The notes under the pieces were generated by a model that saw nothing but the letters and a program-made list of their open reading frames with translations, was not told where the DNA came from and did not search any database. A stretch of DNA of 64,000 nucleotides from Lachnospiraceae bacterium (GTDB lineage: Bacteria; Bacillota; Clostridia; Lachnospirales; Lachnospiraceae): contig JAAVZL010000038.1 of NCBI GenBank assembly GCA_022791635.1, positions 1 through 64,000 on the forward strand. Direction: 5' to 3'. The position numbers and the translations under genes are program-made. Positions 54,454 through 62,553 of this stretch are shown one piece after another. Every line of letters begins with the position of its first letter. Within the stretch, counting starts at the first letter, position 1.

Positions 54454-54492
54454 CTAGCTGATATTGAGAAAAGAACAGTAACTGCCTATGAT

Positions 54493-54541
54493 AAAGCGAT
54501 GGTAAAAGTGCTTCTTTCATGCTGCTTTTACCATCCGCTTT
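54493..54541. terminator. Bidirectional terminator
   Basis: AAAGCG-ATGGTAAAAG pairs with CTTTTACCAT-CCGCTTT around a 14-16 base loop, between converging paralogs 1 and 2. Confidence 0.7.
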
Positions 54542-54580
54542 AGTTTATCAACAGGTCCAATAAGTCACACTACCTACCCC

Positions 54581-56326
54581 TTATCCAATCAAAACCCGCT
54601 TCCCCTCAAAAGCAAATCCATAATGTCGAATCCGTTCTTTCGAAATTCCCCTTGCAATTAGCTCTGCATCATATGCTTTAGGTTCAATTTGCTGCAAAGC
54701 ATTTTGGACAGTCTCTTTTAAATCTTTCTCCTTTGCAGGATTGAATACCTTAAATTCCATCACAACGGCATGGTCCCCTTCGGCCAGGGGCTCCATAACT
54801 ACATCGTACCTGCCAAAGCCGCTTTCCCTGTTGGAAGTGATTCGGTATTGATTTGCAAGATCAACGATAAGACCCAGAACAAAGCCATGATAGAATCGCT
54901 CTGGCTCGGCCTGTTCGGAGGGCTGATTCCCGGTGTCGAAGCTACTGAATATTTTAAGAGCAATCTGATTAATATACTGGTTCATATAAACCACATCATC
55001 CGCCAGCAATGCTTTTATAAAATCGCTGTATCGAATGGACGGATTTTGAAACCATTTTTGAATAATTCGTTTTAATTCTTTCTTGACCTCCAAATTGGTA
55101 AGGGATAGAGAATATAAGGTGCTTCCTTCTTCGCTATTTTCAATGAGGCGATTTACTTTCAAATATCCGGATGTCAAAAGCAGACTCCAGATGGCCTCAC
55201 TGCTGTCATTAAGCTGGTCAAAAACAATTTCCTCATCCAGCTCCGTAATAAGCTGCTTTCCTTCCAATAAATCCTCCACAGCCATTTTTACTTTTGGAGC
55301 GCTTTCGCGAATCAGCTTTCCGATGAGCTGATTTGAGCTGGTATTGGCCCAATAAGAATCGAATTTTTTCCTGTCCAAATATTTGGTAATGGACCAGGGA
55401 TTGTAGATATCGGTGCGGCTGCCAAAAGAGAAGCCGTCATACCAGTATTTGATTTTTTCCAGATTTTCGGACAAATCAAATAGCTTCAATGCTTCGATAA
55501 CCTCGTTTTCCGTGAATCCGAATGCAGTCTCGTACTTTTCAGATGTAGTTGTGATGACTTCAAGGTTATTCATGTCGGAAAAAATGGACTCCTTGCTTAT
55601 ACGGGTAATTCCGGTCATTAGTCCCCGTTCCATATACGGGTTTGTTTTAAAGGTATGGTGAAATAAACTACTGATAAAGGTAGTTAATGCTTCCCAATAT
55701 CCATGGACATATGCCTCCTGTAAAGGCGCGTCATATTCGTCCAGAAGGATGAGTGCTTTTTTTCCATAATAACGATACATACAGAGCGCCAAACGATGCA
55801 TGGACATGGAAGCCACAGCGTCCGACATATCCGGACGTACAAAATCGAAATATTCTTTTTCCTGTGGTTTCAGGGTATTCCCATCCAGTAGGAAGCTGTA
55901 TTTTGCATACACATCGATGAGCACCTGGATCACGGCGTCTCTTACGGACTCAAACGTATCTCCCTTGATTCCGGCAAAGCTAATCGAGATAACCGGATAA
56001 GTCCCTTGAAGCTTCCGATAGTCTTTATTTTTCCAGATAGCCAGATCCTTAAAATATTCTTCTTTTCCCACAGATTGATTGGAAAAGAAATGCTCCGTCA
56101 TACTCATATTTAGGGTTTTCCCGAAGCGGCGGGGACGAGTAATCAGAGTAACCGCGTCGCCGTTTTCCCACCATTCCTCGATAAAGCTTGTTTTGTCAAC
56201 ATAGAAAAAATGATTCTTCCGTATAAATTCAAAATCCTGTGTTCCAATGGATACGACAGGCTTTGTGAGTGATTGTCTTATTTCCTTCAAGATTTGCTCC
56301 TTCCTCAACCCATCCGCACCGCACAT
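54581..56326 (-). CDS. AAA-ATPase-like / PD-(D/E)XK (DUF1703) protein, paralog 2
   Basis: A 581-residue protein. Motifs are FFYVDKTSFIEEW, Walker A-type RPRRFGKTLNMSM, Walker B ALILLDEYDAPL, TGITRISKESIFSDMNNLE and YWYDGFSFG. The C-terminal nuclease residues are in RYDVVMEPL and AVVMEFKV, then ALQQIEPKAY. All expected acidic and lysine residues are present, so activity is possible. ATG 56326 has GGAGG five bases upstream and overlaps the end of paralog 3 by 22 bases, so the two are probably co-transcribed. Codon use is more AT-rich than in paralog 3. Confidence 0.87.
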   Translation of the reverse strand: MCGADGLRKEQILKEIRQSLTKPVVSIGTQDFEFIRKNHFFYVDKTSFIEEWWENGDAVTLITRPRRFGKTLNMSMTEHFFSNQSVGKEEYFKDLAIWKNKDYRKLQGTYPVISISFAGIKGDTFESVRDAVIQVLIDVYAKYSFLLDGNTLKPQEKEYFDFVRPDMSDAVASMSMHRLALCMYRYYGKKALILLDEYDAPLQEAYVHGYWEALTTFISSLFHHTFKTNPYMERGLMTGITRISKESIFSDMNNLEVITTTSEKYETAFGFTENEVIEALKLFDLSENLEKIKYWYDGFSFGSRTDIYNPWSITKYLDRKKFDSYWANTSSNQLIGKLIRESAPKVKMAVEDLLEGKQLITELDEEIVFDQLNDSSEAIWSLLLTSGYLKVNRLIENSEEGSTLYSLSLTNLEVKKELKRIIQKWFQNPSIRYSDFIKALLADDVVYMNQYINQIALKIFSSFDTGNQPSEQAEPERFYHGFVLGLIVDLANQYRITSNRESGFGRYDVVMEPLAEGDHAVVMEFKVFNPAKEKDLKETVQNALQQIEPKAYDAELIARGISKERIRHYGFAFEGKRVLIG

Positions 56327-58008
56327 TTCTTCCTCCAGCAAGCAATCCCATATTTATAAATAGTTGTCATTCCATCCTGCCGAAGCCGTGACTCGTAATT
56401 TTTCTCCTCGATCTGCTTAAGCGCTTCCAGACAGCCTGCTTCCAGGCTGTTTTCCTCAGAATACTTCATCTCAATCACAATTCCAATCCGTTCTTCGTCG
56501 ATCTCTACCAGAATATCACTATACCCCTCTCCGGTTTCTGCATTAGAGCGAATATCCCACTCCTCCCGATAGCCCAGAAGACCTAAGAGAACTCCATGGT
56601 AGAAACTTTCCCTCCTTCCCTTCCTTGCCCCTGTATCACGGATACTGATGGTTTTCCAGAGAAAGTCATTAAATCCGGCCTCAACAGCCAAAGCATCCCC
56701 CTTGGAAAATGCCTCACACAGTGTCTCCAGCTTAGGAGCCTCCTTTCTGCACTCCTCCTGGATCCACTCCATGACCTGCTCGATAAAGATTTTTCGAATC
56801 TCCAGATTCGGGATTGCCAGATAGTAGGCCTCATCTGCTGTCTCCCCCCGCCTGGTTAAATAGCCGGTAGTAAACAATACGCTCCAGAGATTGTCAATAC
56901 TGCTGTACAAATCCCGATAGGTGAGCTCCTGATGAATCCGCTTAACGACGGTTCCGCCGTTGACCAGCTCCTCAATTTCCCGTCGCACACTTCCCTTAGC
57001 CATCCGAAGAAAGGTACGAATGATATCATTTCCGCTGGTATTGATCCAGAAGGCCCTGGGCTTTGCATCCGGATCGGAGCGCAGCAGGCTAACATAGTTT
57101 ATCACGTCCCAGGGACAATAGACATCGCTATTCCCAAATTGATAGCCGTCGTACCATTCCTTTATGGATTCAAATCGATTCTCCAAATCATAAAATCGCA
57201 AAAGCTCCCGGACTTCTCTGTCCGAAAAGCCAAAGTACTCGTCAAACTGACTGTCCGTAATGGTCAGTGTCCGAAGATTATTCAAACCCGTAAAAATGCT
57301 CTCCTTTGCAACCCGCAGGCAACCTGTCAGAACAGCAAATTGGAGGCTATCATTGGTCTTTAAGGCCTGCCCCAGCATGCCGCGGATCACGGTTATCATC
57401 TCGTCATAGTATCCGTAATGCTGAGCCTTATCCAGCGGCACATCGTATTCGTCAATCAGAAGAATTACCTTCTGACCATAATGCTTTTTAAGAAGCTGAC
57501 ATAAGGTTCGCAGGCTGTCTTCCAGTATTTCGTTTGACATGATAAAGGCCTGCTGTCCGCTTGCATCTACATTTACCAGCTGGCGGTATTTTTCCTTTTC
57601 CCTCTCGGATAATTTTGTACTATTTTCCAGAAATGGAAACCGCATTGCTTCATTTCCGATGATGGTGCAGAGCATACCCCGGGCTGTCTTAAATTCTCTG
57701 GAGCCTGCGCCCTTTAAGGTGACGGAGATCACCGGGAATTTTCCCATGTATTCCTCACAGAGCGCTTTTTTCTCTGCGATGGCAAGCCCTTCAAATAGAC
57801 TGCTGTCGCAGCCATATTCGAAGAAATATTTGATCATATTCATATTCAGGGACTTTCCGAATCTCCTGGGCCGGGTAAATAGGTTCACCTCTCCCCAGTT
57901 TTCTAGAAGCTCTTTGATCAGTCCTGTTTTATCCACATAGTAAAAGTTCTCCCTGCGGAGCTTTTCAAAATTTTCAATGCCGATAGGTAACTTTTTTGCG
58001 CCTCTCAA
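56305..58008 (-). CDS. AAA-ATPase-like / PD-(D/E)XK (DUF1703) protein, paralog 3
   Basis: A 567-residue protein: LPIGIENFEKLRRENFYYVD, RPRRFGKSLNMNM, VILLIDEYDVPL, TGCLRVAKESIFTGLNNL, EWYDGYQFG and the nuclease block GEGYSDILVEI plus IVIEMKY. TTG start 58008 is supported by AGGAGGCG with seven to eight base spacing. It is a close relative of paralog 4 in inverted orientation: one 99-base stretch compared by eye (near 56975-57055 here and 63505-63600 there) is about 90% identical. Confidence 0.88.
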   Translation of the reverse strand: MRGAKKLPIGIENFEKLRRENFYYVDKTGLIKELLENWGEVNLFTRPRRFGKSLNMNMIKYFFEYGCDSSLFEGLAIAEKKALCEEYMGKFPVISVTLKGAGSREFKTARGMLCTIIGNEAMRFPFLENSTKLSEREKEKYRQLVNVDASGQQAFIMSNEILEDSLRTLCQLLKKHYGQKVILLIDEYDVPLDKAQHYGYYDEMITVIRGMLGQALKTNDSLQFAVLTGCLRVAKESIFTGLNNLRTLTITDSQFDEYFGFSDREVRELLRFYDLENRFESIKEWYDGYQFGNSDVYCPWDVINYVSLLRSDPDAKPRAFWINTSGNDIIRTFLRMAKGSVRREIEELVNGGTVVKRIHQELTYRDLYSSIDNLWSVLFTTGYLTRRGETADEAYYLAIPNLEIRKIFIEQVMEWIQEECRKEAPKLETLCEAFSKGDALAVEAGFNDFLWKTISIRDTGARKGRRESFYHGVLLGLLGYREEWDIRSNAETGEGYSDILVEIDEERIGIVIEMKYSEENSLEAGCLEALKQIEEKNYESRLRQDGMTTIYKYGIACWRKKCAVRMG

Positions 58009-58089
58009 GTTGTATCGCCTCCTATGCAGAAATTCATTGTCTTCTTTCTCTTATTGTAACAGATATTTCAAAGGAGCAAAAGGCATATT

Positions 58090-58551
58090 TCACCCCCCGC
58101 CAAAGGGGCTTTCCACCCCGTTTTCATCCAAAAACAGCTCCACCTCTGTCACATTCCTACAGCCTTTATTTATGCAGACAATAATCCCTGCATCCGCCAA
58201 AACCTTCGGATGGAGCGCCGCACAGCCGGCCAGGGAGAGGGCTTTTTGTGTTTCCCTAAGACTCATATGCGCGCCGATGCAGAAGGCCGTTAATTTATAT
58301 TTCGAAGGATTCTTAGTTCCGTTGCAGATAGGGTACACATAGTTTTTGCTCAGATTCGAATCCTCGATAATGACAGAAGGCGTGATATCCGGATGCTGTG
58401 CAAAATAGTCATTGATAAAATCTCTCAGAGAGGTAAACGTCTTTTCCTCTTTTCGTTCCTTTAAAAAGGTCTGATAAGACTTTTGTCCCGAAGAAATCTC
58501 TTCCAGCTCTTCAAATAAAACCGTCGTACGAGTTTCCTTTTCAGAATTCAT
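58090..58551 (-). CDS. HTH-type regulator, divergent from a Ser/Thr kinase
   Basis: A 153-residue protein. The middle (about 60-110) looks like an XRE-type helix-turn-helix (SVIIEDSNLSKNYVYPICNG, PSKYKLTAFCIGAHMSLRET, QKALSLAG). An N-terminal helical part and a short C-terminal part are not assigned. ATG 58551 has AGGGGGA upstream. It shares a 139-base divergent control region with the kinase, which argues for a joint function. Confidence 0.7.
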   Translation of the reverse strand: MNSEKETRTTVLFEELEEISSGQKSYQTFLKERKEEKTFTSLRDFINDYFAQHPDITPSVIIEDSNLSKNYVYPICNGTKNPSKYKLTAFCIGAHMSLRETQKALSLAGCAALHPKVLADAGIIVCINKGCRNVTEVELFLDENGVESPFGGG

Positions 58552-58594
58552 AGAAATCCCCCTTTTTATAAGCATAAACAGCAATCAAAAATTT

Positions 58595-58670
58595 CACACG
58601 AAAGTGTCTCTCCAATAGCACCTGATGGAAATAAATGTTATAATTATCATAAATGATTTTTACACGAAAG
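58595..58670. promoter_or_regulatory. Divergent control region with repeated ACACGAAAG
   Basis: ACACGAAAGTGT (58596-58607) is an ACAC/GTGT palindrome, and ACACGAAAG recurs at 58662-58670. A TATAAT lies between them at 58639-58644, without a good -35. These are candidate operators for the HTH protein, inferred from position only. Confidence 0.4.
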
Positions 58671-58690
58671 ACAAGGGGAGATGAGCGGCC

Positions 58691-59836
58691 ATGACATTGG
58701 AGGAACAGTGCAGACTGTCCTATTACAAAAAAATAGCAGATATCAGTACACATAAAAATGTCTGTCTGGTGCAGCATGTGGAAAATAACCGGATTTTTGT
58801 AAAAAAGGAACAGACCGTTTACTGCCGGGAGGTGTACGAGTATCTGAAGGCCTGTAAAAATCCTCATGTTCCCAGGATTTATGAATGCATAGAGGCAGAG
58901 GACAGGCTGATCATCATAGAGGAATACATTCAGGGGGAATCCCTGGCTTCCCACCTTAACGAGAGCGGCGTGTATACACCGGAAGAGGTCTGCCGCTTTC
59001 TGATTACTATCTGTGATGTGCTGGAGCAGCTTCATCAGCTTCCTCAGCCCGTCATACACCGGGATTTAAAGCCGGAAAATATTTTGATTCAGGAAAACGG
59101 ATATCTGAAAATCATTGATTTTAATACGGCAAAGCAGTATGAGCAGGGAAGGGACGCGGATACGGTCATCATCGGAACCCGGAAATACGCGGCTCCGGAG
59201 CAGTTTGGATTCCGGCAGTCAGACGCACGGACGGATATTTACGCCCTGGGCGTGATGATGAACTATCTGCTTACAAAAAAGTATCCGGACGAGGTTTTGT
59301 ATACTTCCAAAAGACATGGAAAGGTTTCTATGTCTGAAATCATTCAAAAATGTATTGAGTTTTCCCCGGAGCACAGGTATCAGACGGTAATGGCCTTAAG
59401 AAGCGACCTGCAGGCCGTACTGGAAAAGCATACAAAACAAAATCCTGTTACGGCAGAGTCAAAGGTGAGTGCAAAGAATTCTCCGAAGAAAAGCGGAATG
59501 TGGTCCTGCCCTCTTCTTCCCCCAGGATTCAGGACAGGAAGAATCTGGAAAATGATAGTGGGCGGGATAGGATATCTGAGCATTTTCTGGGGCTGCTTTA
59601 CCCTGGAAGTTACAAATCCGGACGGCGGCATTGTGACAGAATTTTATCTGTGGTCGAACCGTCTGACCGTTTTAATATGGTGTCTGCTCACCGTAGCATT
59701 TTATGGGAATTATCTGAATCTGCGAAAGCATCTGCCCTGGATGAGAAAAAAGCATCTTCGCTGGATGGGATGTCTTTTGTGGCCTTTTATCTTTCTGGTT
59801 GCGCTGGCCTTCATTCTGGTGCTCATTGGCGGATAA
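58691..59836 (+). CDS. Hanks-type Ser/Thr protein kinase with C-terminal membrane helices
   Basis: A 381-residue protein. The kinase core is complete in the catalytic part: lysine in IFVKKEQ (about 36-40), HRDLKPENILI, IIDFNTAKQ in place of DFG, and GTRKYAAPEQFG, ARTDIYALGVMM. The glycine-rich loop is poor. After about residue 290 come three membrane helices (about 293-310, 324-343 and 358-379). There are no PASTA repeats. The kinase domain should face the cytoplasm. AAGGGGAGATGAG lies upstream of the start. Substrates are unknown; neighbours are candidates. Confidence 0.88.
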   Translation: MTLEEQCRLSYYKKIADISTHKNVCLVQHVENNRIFVKKEQTVYCREVYEYLKACKNPHVPRIYECIEAEDRLIIIEEYIQGESLASHLNESGVYTPEEVCRFLITICDVLEQLHQLPQPVIHRDLKPENILIQENGYLKIIDFNTAKQYEQGRDADTVIIGTRKYAAPEQFGFRQSDARTDIYALGVMMNYLLTKKYPDEVLYTSKRHGKVSMSEIIQKCIEFSPEHRYQTVMALRSDLQAVLEKHTKQNPVTAESKVSAKNSPKKSGMWSCPLLPPGFRTGRIWKMIVGGIGYLSIFWGCFTLEVTNPDGGIVTEFYLWSNRLTVLIWCLLTVAFYGNYLNLRKHLPWMRKKHLRWMGCLLWPFIFLVALAFILVLIGG

Positions 59837-59916
59837 GCTTGTGCTGACAGCACACCCTGTTTGAATTTACATGTGGTATACTCTCTTCAACAATAAAGGG
59901 AAGGGAGGTGCGAAAG

Positions 59917-60126
59917 ATGCCGAATTACATCATCAATAAGGAAAAAACCGATGGGCGCTATAACGAGGTTCATACCACCGCATGTATTTTTAAGCCGGCA
60001 TTTCAGAATCAGCAGGCTCTTGGCTGGCATGCAGATGAAATTGACGCGGTGGCCTATGCAAAGCGAAACGGTTATCCCGATGCAGACGGATGCTATTATT
60101 GCTGTGAGCGGGCACACCATGGGTGA
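59917..60126 (+). CDS. Small conserved protein of unknown function (Cys-rich end)
   Basis: A 69-residue protein: MPNYIINKEKTDGRYNEVHT, then ALGWHADEIDAVAYAKRNGY and CYYCCERAHHG. Small proteins of this pattern (N-terminal YIINK, EVH, C-terminal CYYCC) occur widely without known function. The Cys/His end could bind a metal. The ribosome site is GGGAGGTG. It lies between the kinase and TPR genes. Confidence 0.75.
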   Translation: MPNYIINKEKTDGRYNEVHTTACIFKPAFQNQQALGWHADEIDAVAYAKRNGYPDADGCYYCCERAHHG

Positions 60127-60155
60127 GAGGATATGTTATGAGGAGGGGAAAAGAA

Positions 60156-62468
60156 ATGCCGGATATCTTACTTTGGATAGCGGATTTGTTATTATCAATT
60201 GTAAATGGAGCGTTTTTTAAGGCTCTCATCGTGTATGGAGCTGTTGTGGCAGTCATCGTATTTGCCGTTTATGAGCATACAAAGCGCTGGCCTGCCGCAT
60301 ATCTTCGTGCGCCAAGATGGAGATATTCCTGCATTGCCATGGCTGCAGGTCATGTTTTGCTGCTATGGGCCTTTTGGGGAGGCGCTGAGAGAGCGGCCTC
60401 CCGGCCCCTGCTTTTCGGGCTTGTGCTTGTAAATATAGCTCTTGATTACAGCCTGTTTCAGTATTTGCGCAAAGGAAAATCGGCGGCTAGGAAGAAAATG
60501 GAGGATCTGGCCGCTGATTTGTCCGATTTACTGAAAACTCATAAGCAATGGCTTCAGATCGACCGAAGGCGGCTGGAGCCTAAGGATGCAGAATACTGGA
60601 GCAGAGGATACTATCATATTTTGTATCATATGGGAAATATCGAAAAGTCTGCACGGATTGCACGGAAAACAGAGAAGGAGGGCTCGGCGAGGTATTTACA
60701 GTGGCGGGCCCTTTATGAGGAGGCCCGGGGAAACATTGAGAAGGCCATTGAGCTTACCAGGCAGGCTCTGGCCGCGGCGGATGAAAAGGACAGGCTGATA
60801 AAGGCAGAGCTTTTGAACAACTGGGGCCGCTGCAACCGCATTTGCGGAAATAATCAGGAGGCTTTGAAATACTTTGGCAGAGCGGCGGACCTGTTTCATA
60901 TGGATGAGAAAGGCGAGGTGGTATGTGCCGTTTACACCAACCTTATTTTTACCTTCTGCCTGGAGTATGGCGCTTCAGAGACGGCCCGGATAGAGCAGCT
61001 GATCGGAGAGCTTAAGGGTCATCTGGATCTGACGGGCCCCAGAGAGGCTCTGGAGGTGGAAAATATAAAGCTTGAGGTTGCAAGGCAGCTAAAAAATAAA
61101 GATCAAATACGGGAGCTGGTGGAGAAAGGCCATGACAGGCTCCTTACACTTCTTGGAAGGGAGCCGGACAGGATGCAGATGAGGCTGATCTACGAGGCCT
61201 CTTCTCTTCACGTTGCCCACACGGCAGAGCTGCCTCTCGGAAAATATATGGATTCTCTCAAGGCGGATTTTGAGGAAATCTTTACCTTACGGATGCCGGA
61301 AAAGTATTATATACTAAAGGAAATTTTTGTGCTTTTGCTGGAGCCGCCTATTATTAATGAGAGCTTTTACCAGAAATACGAGGCACTCTTTGAGCAGGTC
61401 GTTAGTTATATTACCGAGGAGGCCAGGGAAGAGCTTGGGGAGTACTTAAATGATCTTCACGAGGACGCCATTTATGCCTATGGCAATACGCTTATTGAGA
61501 TGGCCTGGGTAGAAAAGTATCGGGAGGATTATGATTACATGCGGGTTTACAACAATATTCAGTCCGTATGTGACACCTATGAAAAGCAGGGACTTCTGGT
61601 AGAGGCCATGACCCGGCGGCTGATTCTGGTGGAGGAGACGGTTGCGCCGGTAAACATTGATGAAAATTTTGATCTCCGCTGGAAGGAGCCCTTTTTACAG
61701 AACCTGAACAAGGCGGCCGAAATTGCAGAGACCCTGAAGCTTCATCCGGGCCATGCGGGCAATTTTTTCAATCTGGCCTACGGTTATATGCGTATCCATG
61801 AATATGCCAAGGGGAGCCGTTTTTACAGAAAATTTTTAGACTGCCATCTGTCAGAGGAGCATTACACGCCCTGGACCCGGCAGAATATGGCGCTTGTAAG
61901 GATTCTTTCTGAGACCCTGAGCTACGATGAGGCTCTTCGGAGGCTGCGGGATCATCCGGCGATGATTCAGGCTCTATCCCCAAAGGCCCGGACATGGGTT
62001 CGGAATTATCCGGATAATACGTCGGAGGATATCACGCTGCTTTTCGGGGGCCTCTTAAGAGAGGAGCCGGTGACGGGGAAGATGATGCTCTGGAACGAAC
62101 GGTCGGAGGGAGGGCTCTGGCTTCGAAAGAAACACTTTTGGTTGAGCTACTGTCCTGTTCCGGGGCCGGTCGGTCCGGGAGACGCTGTGCTGGAGCTGGA
62201 TTTGAAATACGGCGAGGTTTCTGGGGAGGAGGAACGAATCGGGGAGAAAGGAGTGGCCTTTGACGGCTTGCGTATCCTGTATTTTCCGGAACGGCATCCT
62301 TTACAGACCGGGGCGAGCATCTGGGCCAAGGAGCATGTGAAAAGGACTTTGGAGGATCCGGCAGAGCTGCATTTTATGAAAATCACGTTTCCGGAGCGGG
62401 ATGAGAAAGGAGAAATCACGTATCTGGAGGAGATTCGGAGGCGTGTGTGGGAGGAAAGATCCCTTTGA
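60156..62468 (+). CDS. Membrane-anchored TPR-repeat protein
   Basis: A 770-residue protein. Three membrane helices lie at the N-terminus (about 5-40, 58-75 and 85-100). A long cytoplasmic helical region follows with TPR-like units (RALYEEARGNIEKAIELTRQ, LLNNWGRCNRICGNNQEALK and a later FNLAYGYMRIHEYAKGSRFY). No catalytic motif is seen. ATG 60156 has AGGAGGGG seven bases upstream. It may act as a scaffold or sensor with the membrane kinase (inference from order and shared membrane location). Confidence 0.8.
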   Translation: MPDILLWIADLLLSIVNGAFFKALIVYGAVVAVIVFAVYEHTKRWPAAYLRAPRWRYSCIAMAAGHVLLLWAFWGGAERAASRPLLFGLVLVNIALDYSLFQYLRKGKSAARKKMEDLAADLSDLLKTHKQWLQIDRRRLEPKDAEYWSRGYYHILYHMGNIEKSARIARKTEKEGSARYLQWRALYEEARGNIEKAIELTRQALAAADEKDRLIKAELLNNWGRCNRICGNNQEALKYFGRAADLFHMDEKGEVVCAVYTNLIFTFCLEYGASETARIEQLIGELKGHLDLTGPREALEVENIKLEVARQLKNKDQIRELVEKGHDRLLTLLGREPDRMQMRLIYEASSLHVAHTAELPLGKYMDSLKADFEEIFTLRMPEKYYILKEIFVLLLEPPIINESFYQKYEALFEQVVSYITEEAREELGEYLNDLHEDAIYAYGNTLIEMAWVEKYREDYDYMRVYNNIQSVCDTYEKQGLLVEAMTRRLILVEETVAPVNIDENFDLRWKEPFLQNLNKAAEIAETLKLHPGHAGNFFNLAYGYMRIHEYAKGSRFYRKFLDCHLSEEHYTPWTRQNMALVRILSETLSYDEALRRLRDHPAMIQALSPKARTWVRNYPDNTSEDITLLFGGLLREEPVTGKMMLWNERSEGGLWLRKKHFWLSYCPVPGPVGPGDAVLELDLKYGEVSGEEERIGEKGVAFDGLRILYFPERHPLQTGASIWAKEHVKRTLEDPAELHFMKITFPERDEKGEITYLEEIRRRVWEERSL

Positions 62469-62553
62469 TCTTTCTTGGATATCTGGTAGAATAAGGGGGA
62501 GGGAGCATAGGCGGGCAGCAGAGATTTGGGAGAGGAGTGGACAGATTTTGGAA

